A stretch of 64,000 nt of DNA from Leishmania donovani (GCF_000227135.1 NC_018244.1:446734-510733), one strand, 5' to 3'; numbered from the stretch's first letter, positions 1 through 10,376 are shown. Notes: generated by a model not told the origin, from the sequence alone. Numbers and translations: made by a program.

Positions 1-2
1 CT

Positions 3-3000
3 GTGTCTCGAAAGATGCCGCGGCTACTGCGGTGCCACGCGATGACACCGATGCTTCTCTCCTCCGGCGAGCTGATGACGTGGGAGCAGCCCGTTCTGTC
101 GGCGGCGTCTTCCCTGCCCGCTGCGACGGCTGCGACGGCAACATCGGTCGTCAGCCCCCCCACACCCAACGCTGTGCCTCCTGCAAGCTTCTTCCAGACT
201 CCGCCTCCTCCTACGCCACCAACACCTGTACCACAGCAGCAGACACAGCAGCGTGAGCTGAGGCTGCTGCGATGTGTCCGGCGCAGCGGTGTGCCGCTCA
301 TCGAGCAGTTGCAGCAGCGGTGCCGCACCGCCACGGGACTCACGCAGCGCCTCGTGGCGCCGCAACGCTCACCACGTGCCTCAGGCGACTCTGCTGAGTC
401 GCCATCACACGCGGCGGCGGCGGTTGTAATGCGGCAGCCGTGCGACTCACTCTCGGCGCCTCTGTCGCCTATTTCCTTTCCATTTGGAGGTCATTCAGGG
501 CCGGCGTCGATGCTGGGGCTGCACTCGTCTGCCGAGTTACTGTCCCCGGGGACGCGTCAGTTGCACTGGTCCAAGCGAGGGAGGGTGCTTGCGGCTCCCC
601 GCGCCAGCAGCGACGCGGATGACCGACAGAGCCCCAGTGCTCGCGAAAGTGGGCTGCTCGGCAGCGTCCGTGGCGGACAGCAAGAGGAGAGCCACAGCAG
701 CGCCCCTGGAACCCGCGTGAGTCTCAGAGAACCGAGCGAGCTTAGCAGAGATGACCACGACAGAGGCATGGGCACTGAAGATGGTGCATTGCATCGCGTA
801 AGTCTTTCAACCCCGCTTCTCTTCCTGGCTCCGTCTTCTCCCTCCGCGGACGCCGACGCCGCCGCGTCGTCGGTTGCGAGCACAGCTGGAACAACATTGG
901 CTCATTCAACTACCGAGCCGGCGCACGACACGTGCAACTTGCCCCGCTCTTACTCACGACCCTCCGGCACTCGTTACCATCCCCAAACGCCTCGAAAGGG
1001 GCATACTGACGTTGTCCCATCTCACTTGGTGGATCACCCCTTGTTGAGCCGCCCGCCGCCCTTATCGTCGGCTGAGGCCGCACAGGGCCTACTCTGCCCG
1101 CCCCGAAACGGACGTGCTTCTGCCACCGCTACTGCGCCTCACGCTCGGGACAGCCGCCCTCTCACCTTTCACAGCCACGAGGGCGGCGTGCCGAGTCTGT
1201 CGACGTCACGCTGGCCTTCCACGTTGCAAGCGCACTCATCTATTTCGTTGCCTTCCTCGGCAGCAGGAGCAGCGGCAGTGCCGTTGATGAGCAGCGCACA
1301 GCCAGGCCCCTCTCCGACCATGTCACAGCAGCAACAGCAGCAGCAACACTCGCTTCTATTCGCCGTTCTCCCTACCATGTCGGTGATTCCTTCATCGCGG
1401 AGCATGCCAGGGGCGACTACTGAGATGCCCGCAGCTGGGGGAAGTGACTCTTCTACACCGCCGCTGGTGTTCACCGCGATCGAGCCCGCCGCCGCGGACA
1501 TGCGTTCCACTAGCGGCGCCCAGTACCTCTCCCAAGAGATGCAGCCGGCCTCCAGGTCGTCCTCTACAGCCAGCGTGTTTCCACATCTAGCGCACGGTAA
1601 CGGTCGCGGTGGAAGCCCAGCGCGTGCGTTCATGCTCCAGCAGCACCCTTTCTCCGAGCCTGTGGTAGCCACATCCGCGCTTGCCACGTCGTTGCTGCCA
1701 TCTCGCACCGCTACACCGCCAGGCATCGCGGGCAGCTCGCACGATCGCATCGCGCATGTCGACCCTTCTGCCACGACACCTCGAGGCACGTCGGACGCCG
1801 CTGTGGTGGGCAGTGATAGGCCCCGCTGCGCTCATCCGCCTCACAGTCATCCACCAAAAGGGGCGGTGGTCGCAGCGGCGGCCGTAGCCTCTGCAGCGGC
1901 GTCGCCGTCTCGCTCCTCCGTTTTGCGGCATCAGCAACCGCCTCCGTTGCTCTTGAAGCCGGCAGAGGGGCACCATCGACCAGGGATGCCACCACCGCTG
2001 CCTTCCCTCTCAGCTATGTCGCATGCCTGCGAGACACCGTCACGCCGCCAACAGCGACCGCCGGCAGAGCGGCGCTGTGTCACGACAGGTGGGCACGCCA
2101 GACAGCCAGAGACGGCGGTGGGCGGAACGGTGAGGGCGGCCGCAGAGATGATGGTGGTGCCGTTCGCGGACATGGCAATGCTGCTCGTGGTACCTGGAGG
2201 TGTATCCTCGGTGCCGGCCGCCTCCATTGCTGCCATGACTGGCTCCTCTGGCGACGCGCCAAGCTGGGGCAGTGATACCCATGCCGATGCTGCCCTAGCC
2301 CTCATCGAGGACGTCGTGGAAGGGGGCTCCAGCGAGGAGGGGCGGCTCGTAGCACCTGGTCGGCGCGTGGGCGGCGACGACGGCGGCGCAGGATCAGCCG
2401 AGACCGCCACCGAGAAGGTGGTTACCTACTTCCCGATTCAGAAGTCCGTATTGGCGCAGCGCAGCGCCTACTTTGCTGCCCTTCTTGACGAGGGCAGCGG
2501 CTGCGGCCCATATGTGCGCAGCACCCCGGACGAGTACGTGGATCTCACAAGCCTGCTGCCACTGCCGACAATAGCGGAACCAGCAGAGGCGCGGGATGCC
2601 CATCTGTGCAGGGCTGGTGGCGCGGGCGGGCCATGCCCCATGACGGCGAGGATACTGTCCGTGTGGCGCCGCCCAGATCACCTCCGCAGAGGCCCCGCGG
2701 CTGCCAAAGCTTCTGAAGATGCCGAGCCTGCCCGTTCCGTGGCGACGGCCCACCGCCAGCGCGTTCCCGTGTACTACATCCCAACCCCGGAGACGGTGGC
2801 GTGCTTCACGGACGATAGTAGCGGTGCCCGCCTCGGCCGCAGTGGCGCGCACTCTCGCATCGGCACTGGTGACCCTGCGGCGGCTTCCACTGCGCCGACC
2901 CTCTCGCACGCTTGTGTGTGCCAGCTGCTTCACTACTTGCACACCGGCGTGCTCCCCATCTTCTATCAGCTGCCAGGGAGGACAGAAGTCACTGAGAGGG

Positions 3001-5030
3001 AGTCGACTGCTGCCGCCGGGATCGCCAGCCTGCAGTCCGACGCCCTTCGCAATGGCTTCGCTAACGACTACGCGGCAGTGCTGTGGATGGGGCTCTATAC
3101 CGGCCTCTCCTCCCTCACCTCGTCGATGCTTAAGCTACTCTGGCATTTTTTGGCGCTGTCGCGCGACGTGTGGCCGTACTGGATCGCAGCAGCGCATTGG
3201 CGGGTGCCGGAGATGCAGCTCATCTGCGAGGCATGGATAGAGCAGCATCTGTGCGCAATGCTGCGAGCATCAACGGCGCAGGGGCTGTGGCGTGGACTGC
3301 GTCTCGATCAGGTGCAGATGCTAGTGAGTCTGCGCAAGAAAGCACTTGATGCGGAGGCGGAGGCGCGGGCCGCGCAGGCGAGCCCGATGGCAAGTAACGC
3401 GTCGCCTCGCTATTTGCGCGGGCGCACCACCACCGTCGGTGGCGCTGCTGCGGAAGCGTCGATGAGCACCACCACCACCACGATGCCGTCGTTTCTGCGG
3501 GAGCAGATGAACGACAGCGACGCCGCAAGCAACGTTGACGATAGCGTGTCGGTAAGCGAGGAGGCGGCAGAGCAGCGCCGTGCGCAGTTCTCGCTGAGAC
3601 CTCCAGCGCCTCCCGTTGCTACCATCGGGTGGCCAGCTGAGGTGCTGAGGTACCAACAGCCGCACCCTCTGCGCCTCCGCGGCGGCAGTGGCAGTGACAG
3701 TGGCGTTGGTACACCGAGCTTCTCGTCCTCGCAACCTGGTGCTGGTCGGGTTTCTTCTGTTGACAATCCCCGAGTATCACCGACTACCGAGGTCGTTCCA
3801 GTCCTGAGCCGAGACGCGGAAGCATCTCCCTCTCGCCCTCCTCTGGAGTCGCCGTCCCCGTTCGCCTTGCCAACGCCGCCGTCCGCGCTCGCTATTCCGC
3901 CTGCGCTCGCTACGCCGCTGGCTTTCGACGGTGTCTCATCCCCGGGTGCGATGGCTGGAGTCGCCAGCGCCCCTTTCAGCCGCCAAAGCAGTCGCGCCAG
4001 CACGCCCCTCTTCGCCTCCAGCGCCGCTGCGGCCGTGCGGCACTTTCGGGGCTTCAGTGGTCGCCCCGCCGCTCTCAGGGTGGCGACAACAACGGCTACG
4101 CCTGGCATCCCGTCGTCCGCGGCACTGACGTTCGACGACTTGAGCGGCGCGGACGGCGCACAGGCGGCCGAGGGCGCTGGCAACACGGCGGCGATCGCCG
4201 GGGGCGCTCGAGGACACCGAACGGACCTAGGAGGCGGAGGAGAGAGCGGCGCAATGATGAGCGGCGCTGGACTGACTAGTCGCATGGAAACGCCTTCTGC
4301 AGCCAACACTGCCGTCGCTTTTCGAACGCTGGTAACCACCGGAGACGCTGCCGTTCCTCGGTCGGAGGCAGCCGATTTGCCCACGCTTGCGCAGGCCAAC
4401 ATCCCTGCCCGCGCCAACGCTGAGATGTCGCGCACCACGCCGTTCCGATCTCCGCTAACCACACGCGGCGTCCATGATCTTTTCAACGACTCTCGCGCCG
4501 AGCCGTGCAGTCCGTCGCGGCTGCACGTTGCGTACCCGCCGATTACCTCTGCCAACGCCTACTACACCACTCCACCCAATGGGGTGGCGATACAGCCCAC
4601 GCTGCAGGTACTCGCAGACGGAGCCTGGGCCATCGGCGGCTGCGGCCGGCTTTACACAGCTGAGACACGCGAAGAGCTGGATAAGCGACAGGCCTACTGG
4701 TACCGCGCTGAGTGTGAGCAGCAACAGCAGCTTCCGTCGGCGGCACTCTTGACAGAAACTGAAGTGCTGGAGCGTCTCTGGACGTGGTGGCGGGCTCGCA
4801 CTGAGGACTCATCGAATCAGCCAACCGAGATGGAGGTGCGCGCGGTGGTTGAGATGCTGCAGAAGGTTCGCCTCAGTGACGCACAAGCTTCGCTGCCGTG
4901 CACGTCCTCGCGCGATGACTCGGCGTACGACGGCTTCAGGGCACTCTTGGACGAAGAGCAACGTTGCCCGGTCGCAAGTAAAGTGGGTCTGCCCAACGCT
5001 GCTGCTGCTACAGTGCAGCCGCCACTCTAG
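3..5030 (+). CDS. Large low-complexity protein with BTB/POZ-like domain (5' end possibly incomplete)
   Basis: The frame is open to the left window edge. The first ATG inside is at 15, so the real start may lie upstream. About 1,670 codons are visible. Most of the protein is Ser/Ala/Pro/Thr-rich and probably disordered, with a seven-Gln run near residue 445. The ordered part is about residues 805-1090. It opens with IQKSVLAQRSAYFAALL, which resembles the BTB core 'HK.vLaarS.yF.all'. It continues, after an insertion, with LLHYLHTGVL (BTB 'lL.ylYtg.l') and a helical segment containing FLALSRDVWPYWIAAAHWRV that fits the BTB C-terminal helices. BTB proteins usually mediate dimerisation or act as cullin-3 adaptors; no Kelch, MATH or BACK partner domain is obvious, so the role is unknown. 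The BTB call is by motif only, with a large insertion of about 110 residues splitting the domain. Confidence 0.72.
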   Translation: MSRKMPRLLRCHAMTPMLLSSGELMTWEQPVLSAASSLPAATAATATSVVSPPTPNAVPPASFFQTPPPPTPPTPVPQQQTQQRELRLLRCVRRSGVPLIEQLQQRCRTATGLTQRLVAPQRSPRASGDSAESPSHAAAAVVMRQPCDSLSAPLSPISFPFGGHSGPASMLGLHSSAELLSPGTRQLHWSKRGRVLAAPRASSDADDRQSPSARESGLLGSVRGGQQEESHSSAPGTRVSLREPSELSRDDHDRGMGTEDGALHRVSLSTPLLFLAPSSPSADADAAASSVASTAGTTLAHSTTEPAHDTCNLPRSYSRPSGTRYHPQTPRKGHTDVVPSHLVDHPLLSRPPPLSSAEAAQGLLCPPRNGRASATATAPHARDSRPLTFHSHEGGVPSLSTSRWPSTLQAHSSISLPSSAAGAAAVPLMSSAQPGPSPTMSQQQQQQQHSLLFAVLPTMSVIPSSRSMPGATTEMPAAGGSDSSTPPLVFTAIEPAAADMRSTSGAQYLSQEMQPASRSSSTASVFPHLAHGNGRGGSPARAFMLQQHPFSEPVVATSALATSLLPSRTATPPGIAGSSHDRIAHVDPSATTPRGTSDAAVVGSDRPRCAHPPHSHPPKGAVVAAAAVASAAASPSRSSVLRHQQPPPLLLKPAEGHHRPGMPPPLPSLSAMSHACETPSRRQQRPPAERRCVTTGGHARQPETAVGGTVRAAAEMMVVPFADMAMLLVVPGGVSSVPAASIAAMTGSSGDAPSWGSDTHADAALALIEDVVEGGSSEEGRLVAPGRRVGGDDGGAGSAETATEKVVTYFPIQKSVLAQRSAYFAALLDEGSGCGPYVRSTPDEYVDLTSLLPLPTIAEPAEARDAHLCRAGGAGGPCPMTARILSVWRRPDHLRRGPAAAKASEDAEPARSVATAHRQRVPVYYIPTPETVACFTDDSSGARLGRSGAHSRIGTGDPAAASTAPTLSHACVCQLLHYLHTGVLPIFYQLPGRTEVTERESTAAAGIASLQSDALRNGFANDYAAVLWMGLYTGLSSLTSSMLKLLWHFLALSRDVWPYWIAAAHWRVPEMQLICEAWIEQHLCAMLRASTAQGLWRGLRLDQVQMLVSLRKKALDAEAEARAAQASPMASNASPRYLRGRTTTVGGAAAEASMSTTTTTMPSFLREQMNDSDAASNVDDSVSVSEEAAEQRRAQFSLRPPAPPVATIGWPAEVLRYQQPHPLRLRGGSGSDSGVGTPSFSSSQPGAGRVSSVDNPRVSPTTEVVPVLSRDAEASPSRPPLESPSPFALPTPPSALAIPPALATPLAFDGVSSPGAMAGVASAPFSRQSSRASTPLFASSAAAAVRHFRGFSGRPAALRVATTTATPGIPSSAALTFDDLSGADGAQAAEGAGNTAAIAGGARGHRTDLGGGGESGAMMSGAGLTSRMETPSAANTAVAFRTLVTTGDAAVPRSEAADLPTLAQANIPARANAEMSRTTPFRSPLTTRGVHDLFNDSRAEPCSPSRLHVAYPPITSANAYYTTPPNGVAIQPTLQVLADGAWAIGGCGRLYTAETREELDKRQAYWYRAECEQQQQLPSAALLTETEVLERLWTWWRARTEDSSNQPTEMEVRAVVEMLQKVRLSDAQASLPCTSSRDDSAYDGFRALLDEEQRCPVASKVGLPNAAAATVQPPL

Positions 5031-6707
5031 GGCGTGTGCGCGTGTGCGCACACACGTGCGAGGATGAGTCATGCGCCTCACACGACTCCGGACTGCCGCA
5101 CGGGCCTCTCCGTCTTACTCTTTTTTCTTTCGCTTGCTTTACTTCACAAGCATAGCCGTGATTGTGTGTGTGTGTGTTTGTGTGCGCTGCTCCTTCTCTC
5201 GCTCTCTCAGTCTGTTGCGCCCTTTCCTTCGGCATGCATCATGGATGGCGATGCTGCTGAACACACACACGCACACACAACGGCAACATCTCTTCACTAC
5301 TTTTTCTTGCTCCTCGTTGTGCTTCTTCACCACCCACCACTGCCTGTCAGTGTCGATATGCGTGTATATATCCCGGAAGTGTGTGTGTGTGTGTGCTTGT
5401 GATGGGGCTGCCATGCGTACGTGTTGCGCTGAGGGGTATTGCACAAACGATGCCGCTGCTGCAGGGGAGAGTAGTCAGGCGGAAGGTGCGGCGGCAAAGA
5501 AGGATCGGGCGGAGACGGACATGCGCGTCCACTGAAGTTGAGTGGTGATGAGGGGTGAGAGCCTCACTCATGCGCTTACCGAGCACAGAGAGCCGTCTCG
5601 GATCCATGCAATGTTCACCTCATCATCGGAAAGATCTCAGACGGCGGCGAGGGGGTGGCAATGGCCTGCTCAACCTCTGCCCCTCTTCTCTGTCATGCAG
5701 CGTGCGGTCCAACTGCATCCGGCCTTCTCACAGGCTTCATCCGCCTGGCTTTCGCCCACAGGGAAAGAGAGCGTTGCACAGGGACCGCTGAGATGCCACG
5801 CAGGCAGCGGTGCGTGCCAACACACACACACACACACAGCTCCTCGCATCGGGTGAAAGAGAAGGAGAGGCAGATACGTACACAAAGGGACAGATGCGTC
5901 CTGCCCACGCACCTGCAGTAAGTTTTTCCGTTTAGGTGCCCGCGCATGCGCATGCGCCTGCATTTCTGTGCGACTTACTGCTGCAGTGTGTGTTTGTGTG
6001 TGCTTTTGTGCATGTGTGTTAAAGGGGGGAGGGGAGGGGGGCGCGTGTAGCGCGCGTCTGTTCCATGAGGGTAGCAGGCTTGCTTATTCGTCGGGGTGAG
6101 CCTTTGCGAAGGGCTCACACAGACGGCGGATTGGAGAAGCCGCTCCCACAGGAGAAGGGGCACTGACCATTGCCGCAGCGTTCAAACGGGCATTATTGAT
6201 TGCGGCAGTTTTGGAGAGTGTGGGGAGAGCGAGGCACAACGCGCGCGTGCGTGCACTCGCGTATGCTTCCCACTGACACTGCTGCTTCGCGTGGCTCGAC
6301 CCCGCCGCCGCCCCCTTCCCCCGCATAGTACGCCCTGCTTCCCTTCTCATTTCGAGGATGCCGTACGCCCCGGCTCGCACTCGTGCCTGTCCGTGAGGAT
6401 GTGAGTGTGTGTGTGTGTCTTCCCTCCTCACACATGCACGATTCTTCACCGACCTCTTCCAGCATTCTATCCCATCCCTTCCCTTTCCATTCTTCACACA
6501 CACACACGCACACATCGTGCGAGCCTAGAGGTCTTGCCGCTTACACCACGGAAGAGCGAAAAAGGAACACAGCCGTACGGCACCCCGAAGCAGGACACAG
6601 GAAGAAGCACGTAGCGTACACGCGCAGCGTCGTGTGAAACACCCACACACACACATACATCCGCCTTGCCTTCTCTGTCTCACGTCTCCGTCTTCTCTGT
6701 GGTCACC
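5031..6707. other. Intergenic region, BTB-like gene to NAA35
   Basis: About 1.7 kb without a convincing gene. It holds several (TG)n/(CA)n runs (around 5163-5183, 5383-5397, 5820-5839, 6402-6417 and 6496-6512), a strong stem-loop at 6096-6118 and a pyrimidine-rich tract at about 6457-6494. The tract could serve trans-splicing of the next gene, with AG dinucleotides near 6523-6530. Short open frames here are broken by microsatellites and look non-coding. Confidence 0.6.
6096..6118 (+). other. Stem-loop in probable 3' UTR
   Basis: The arms gtgagccttt and aagggctcac pair over 10 positions (one G-U wobble in RNA) around a gcg loop. It lies between the BTB-like gene and NAA35. The function is unknown. 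Confidence 0.4.
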
Positions 6708-8933
6708 ATGCAGCCACCGCCGAAGCCACTTTGCGACCTCAACGATACCTGGGAGGATGTCCTGACCGCCTTCAACGACTGCCTGAAGGGGGAGTCGACC
6801 TGGAGCTGCCACTGCCTCGACGGCATCGACAAGGAGGTCATCCTCTCCGCACCGGAGATCATGGACCCCAAGACGGACTCTGGCTTTAACTGCGAGGAGA
6901 TTTACTCCCTTTCCCATCTCCTGAAGACGGAAGAGGTGCCCTCGGCGGCTACCGTGTCCACGGAGGCGGCGCTGCTGGATGTAATGGACTACATCCACGT
7001 CAAGGAGCTCACGTACCTGCAGGGGTACTCCCTCACACAGAGCTACCTGGACTTCCCCTACTTCCTGCGCATGGATCTTCTCAAGGAGCAGAACGGCACC
7101 CTGCACGCCTACTGCCGCGGCGTGCTGCGCTCCCTCGACTGCGTACTGCGCGCCGTCTTCTCCACTACGAACCGCAGCGAGGAGGAGTTCATGCTGGTGC
7201 CCCCGGAGCTGGACCGTCAGCCCGACTGCAGCGTGGACGAGATCCTGGCGGAGCTGGAGACAGCCGCGGCGAAGTCCTCGAGCCCCGCCGTGGCTGCCCG
7301 GCTGCGCTTCCGCAAGCACTTCCTCGCGGCCCTGTCGCTGCTTCTGGACTCGAAGAAGAGGTCGGATATTGAGGCGGCGTGCGACATCTGCCAAGAGGCC
7401 CTCGCGCTGCTGGAGAGCGGCCTCTACATCCGCTCCAGCGAGCCGGCGCCGGAGGCGAAGCTGCTACGCGCGAAGGAGATCGCCTACTGGGTCAGCGTCA
7501 TCACTCCGACCAAGGCGCTGCCCGCAACGTCCTTTGCCGATGCCATGTCCGCCTACAAGCGCCTGCTGCAGCAATTGATGTCGTTCAAGACGCTTGTGAA
7601 CATGGAGTCACTTGCCTGCATTGCGGACTTCATCGAGAACTTTGGCGCGCTGCAGCCGCTCCTGCCGGCGCGCTCGCTCTGCGCCGTCGTCCTGTTCAGC
7701 CGTGACCCCAACGAGTCGTTCCTTTACGGCGCCCCGCTGCATCGCCGCACGCTGGAGACACTGACGAGGAGGTACGGCGCCCCGCTCTATCAAAAAATCT
7801 TCGAGGCCGACGAGGCCATGGTTGACGGCGTCGTTGAGTACCGCGTAAAGTGCACGATGAACCGCCTGAAGGTGACGCCGGAGCAGCGAATGCTCCTGCG
7901 CCAGCAGACCATCGACTCGGTGCGGCGCTGGGTCATGGAGGTGAGCAAGCTGTATCTCGTCTTCCTGGAGACGATGCTGTGCAACCGCGGGCTGGCGCAC
8001 CGGCGCATGATGAACACGATGGCGGACTTCATCCGCCTCCAGGAGCTGTCGTACACGACTGACCTCTCCGTCTTCCTCGCCAACATGCCTGGTGTCTCGA
8101 AAGAGCTGGAGGCGGAGTGCATCCGGTGCAGCACGGTACTGACGCTCTTCTCGAACGACTACGTGCTGCGCGCGATGGAACTCATTATGAGCTTCGAGGT
8201 GGAGCTCGACCTGCTGACGCAGGGAGAGCTGGTACCGGCAATATGGTACATCAACTTCGCGCAGCGCGCCCAGAAGGAAAACATGACGGCGCTGTGCTTG
8301 CAGAGCACGAACTTTATTCCCGCGACGCTGATCAACAAGCGCACCCACATTCCGGTGCACAACCTTGCCCTAACGACGCGCACGACGGGACAGATGGATC
8401 TCGCCCGCGACGGCCTGCTCGACGCGTGCTGCTCCCTCTCCGACGCCACCTATCTCTCTGCGTGCCTTATGGAGAGGAAGAACCTCATTGACCTTGCCAG
8501 TGCGCCGAAGGGCTCCCTCATCAGTGTGGAGAACATCTTCAACCACCGCCTGCTCCTCTGCTACGGCCAGCTGCGCAACCCGCCGCTGCGGTCGTACGAG
8601 CGCTGCATGAGCGCGAAGCCGTCGCTGGACGACGTGAGCAAGATCCCGATCTACGCCAAAAAGGCGGCCGAGGTGGCCAGCAACGCCGCCGAGAAGCTGA
8701 AGGCTGTCATGTCTAGCAGCGCCGTTGACGAGGTACGCAAGGCTGCCATTCGGCGCAATGCGGAGGGGCTGGAGAAGACGGCGCACATCGTGGCTGCCTC
8801 TCTCCGCGCCTTCTCGGCCGTTTGCGAGAACAGCGAGGAGCTGAAGGACTACTGCGCCGCAGTGGAGCGCCCCGGCTTGCCAAGCGCTCTGACCTTCACG
8901 TTCCGCAAGAGGAAGGAGACGGCCACTGCGTAG
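6708..8933 (+). CDS. NAA35: NatC N-terminal acetyltransferase auxiliary subunit (Mak10/NAA35 family)
   Basis: The predicted protein is 741 aa, starting at the first ATG of the frame (6708); the frame itself opens further upstream at a TTG. Residues 50-61 read EIMDPKTDSGFN, which matches the Mak10/NAA35 hallmark 'MDPKMD(S/A)G' close to the N-terminus. The rest is an all-helical protein of the usual Mak10 length with no catalytic GNAT motifs. In the known NatC complex, NAA35 is the large scaffold that anchors the catalytic NAA30 to the ribosome and, with NAA38, acetylates N-termini beginning Met followed by a hydrophobic residue; it acts in the cytosol. The hallmark Met is Thr here (T56), a small divergence. 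Neighbours give no functional hint. I infer the same role in this organism; NAA30 and NAA38 are not in the window. Confidence 0.85.
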   Translation: MQPPPKPLCDLNDTWEDVLTAFNDCLKGESTWSCHCLDGIDKEVILSAPEIMDPKTDSGFNCEEIYSLSHLLKTEEVPSAATVSTEAALLDVMDYIHVKELTYLQGYSLTQSYLDFPYFLRMDLLKEQNGTLHAYCRGVLRSLDCVLRAVFSTTNRSEEEFMLVPPELDRQPDCSVDEILAELETAAAKSSSPAVAARLRFRKHFLAALSLLLDSKKRSDIEAACDICQEALALLESGLYIRSSEPAPEAKLLRAKEIAYWVSVITPTKALPATSFADAMSAYKRLLQQLMSFKTLVNMESLACIADFIENFGALQPLLPARSLCAVVLFSRDPNESFLYGAPLHRRTLETLTRRYGAPLYQKIFEADEAMVDGVVEYRVKCTMNRLKVTPEQRMLLRQQTIDSVRRWVMEVSKLYLVFLETMLCNRGLAHRRMMNTMADFIRLQELSYTTDLSVFLANMPGVSKELEAECIRCSTVLTLFSNDYVLRAMELIMSFEVELDLLTQGELVPAIWYINFAQRAQKENMTALCLQSTNFIPATLINKRTHIPVHNLALTTRTTGQMDLARDGLLDACCSLSDATYLSACLMERKNLIDLASAPKGSLISVENIFNHRLLLCYGQLRNPPLRSYERCMSAKPSLDDVSKIPIYAKKAAEVASNAAEKLKAVMSSSAVDEVRKAAIRRNAEGLEKTAHIVAASLRAFSAVCENSEELKDYCAAVERPGLPSALTFTFRKRKETATA

Positions 8934-9395
8934 CTGCGAAGTTCGGAGCGTGTCCTAGTGGGTGCGTGCGTGGGTGCTTTAGTGCCAGTGTGGGCGTGTG
9001 CCAACTTCTCCAGCTTCCGTACCCCCTCCCTCCCTCCTTCCCTCGCTCGCTCTTTCCCTTGTTTATGTTTTCGTGTTGTCGTTCTCTGGTGCTCACCGTG
9101 TGTCATGTTACCTTAACTAATCAAACGTCTCTCGGCCCTCGAGTGTGTGCTGTGTGCGCGCGCCGGGTGAGGAAAGAGGGTGTGCGGTGCGTGTGATGTG
9201 TGTGCTGTGATATTGGGGCAGTGGCGGTCGGGAGGGTTTGGCGCTGTGCTTCACCCGTCTTAAGTGTTTGTGTTCTTGTATTCGTTTTTTTTCGTTAAGG
9301 AACAGCAACGTCACCACCAATAGCAGCAGCAGTGGAAGCAGCGGCAGCAGCAGCCGAATGCGGGCGATCGTGTCGCGAGTCGGGCGACCATGAAG

Positions 9396-9436
9396 AAGGA
9401 GGGGGCGGGGGGGGGGGCGGGAAAGGGCGGGAGGGG
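9396..9436 (+). other. G-tract cluster, potential G-quadruplex
   Basis: Runs of 5, 11, 3, 3, 3 and 4 consecutive G are separated by one to three bases, satisfying the usual G-quadruplex pattern on the plus (transcribed RNA) strand. It lies in the NAA35 3' region. Confidence 0.4.
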
Positions 9437-9780
9437 CGCTGAAGGACCTCTCCCCCCTCCCTCCCTCCCTCCGTCCTTCCCGTTGTTTTCTCTTTCTGCA
9501 TCTCTTAAAGTTGAAACGAGAAAAAGTGTGTGCCGGGGGAGCCATCACAGAAACACACACACACTTACACACAGAGCGTATGTGCGGAGTCAGGCATACC
9601 TCATCCTATCGCTGCTCCGCCCCGCCTTTGCCTCTCTCTGTCTCCCGGTTCGCGAATCAAACGCTTCTATAGGTGTGGGAGTTGTACAGCGCCCACCAGT
9701 GGAGATGTACGAAGTAGGCAAGGGGCGCACACGCACGCTCAGGCGCGCGCCCCTGGTGCGGTGGTTGGTGCTCCCATCAC

Positions 9781-9872
9781 CGTTCTTCACCTTCTGTTTC
9801 CTTCTCACTGTCTTCTCCATCTCCACATCGCTTCTCTGCATCCCCCCTCCTCCCCATACTGCTGGGCTGCAG
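9781..9872 (+). promoter_or_regulatory. Candidate polypyrimidine tract and trans-splice acceptor
   Basis: About 80 bases dominated by C and T end at an AG (9871-9872), some 170 bases before the ATG of the 77-aa gene. This is the arrangement expected for spliced-leader addition. Pattern only; the mapped site could differ. Confidence 0.4.
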
Positions 9873-10043
9873 TGGTTGGACAGCCCTATTGCTACGACCT
9901 CTTTATCGCGCTGTCTCATCAAGGGACACCGACGCGAATACGCCCAAACACCTCACGGATCATATGCGAGCAGACACACTCGAAATCATAGGTGGAGCTC
10001 GAAGCAAGTGACGACATCTTTTTAGGAGGAGCTAGCAAGCAAT

Positions 10044-10277
10044 ATGAGCGGGGTTCGAGTCGCTGCCTTTAGCAAATACTTCGCCATCGGCGCACTCTGC
10101 GCGGCTCTCGTGTGTGCGCGGCACAGTGCCTTCCTCGTTGCCGATGACTCGCTGCAGTTCCAGCGTGTCTGCACGAGCGTGGCGCGCTACGCGGATGAGG
10201 CTGCTGCGCTGGAGGAATATGTGGAGTCACAGGGGCTCTCTATCGCCAAGATCCAGTCGAAGATGAACCTCCCGTGA
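10044..10277 (+). CDS. Small single-span membrane protein, 77 aa, unknown function
   Basis: The ATG at 10044 opens a complete 77-codon frame with codon use like neighbouring genes (G/C-rich third positions). The N-terminus has a hydrophobic, probably membrane-spanning stretch at about residues 13-33 (including YFAIGALCAALVCA) after a short region with Arg and Lys. An acidic amphipathic segment (YADEAAALEEYVE) and a short polar tail follow. The size and layout resemble small subunits of mitochondrial inner-membrane complexes, but I do not recognise the family and this is only a suggestion. A strong pyrimidine tract with AG lies about 170 bases upstream. It sits between NAA35 and the giant TOR-like gene without evident functional link. 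Confidence 0.7.
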   Translation: MSGVRVAAFSKYFAIGALCAALVCARHSAFLVADDSLQFQRVCTSVARYADEAAALEEYVESQGLSIAKIQSKMNLP

Positions 10278-10376
10278 CCAGCGGCGGCCAAGTAAGGAGG
10301 GCCGTACAGGGGGAGGAGGAGGAGTAGGAAGGGTGTGCAGTAGGGTCGGTGGACAAGAGTGTGTGTGTGGGCTTGC

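Larger units (their letters stand above)
8934..10043. other. Intergenic region, NAA35 to 77-aa gene
   Basis: About 1.1 kb. It contains a G-run cluster at 9396-9436, a (CA)n run near 9544-9563 and a long pyrimidine-rich tract at about 9781-9868. I see no gene in it. Confidence 0.6.

Noticed and set aside
3410..4555. 381-codon open frame on the minus strand inside the BTB-like gene
   Set aside because: Antisense shadow of a GC-rich coding region; no motif, and opposite to the direction of every supported gene.
5413..5535. 40-codon ATG frame in the first spacer
   Set aside because: Composition is somewhat gene-like but the frame is very short, has no splice signal close by and follows a (TG)n run.
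10050..10066. GGTTCGAGTCG resembling a tRNA B box
   Set aside because: It lies in the first codons of the 77-aa gene, no T-stem or acceptor pairing can be made and no A box fits.
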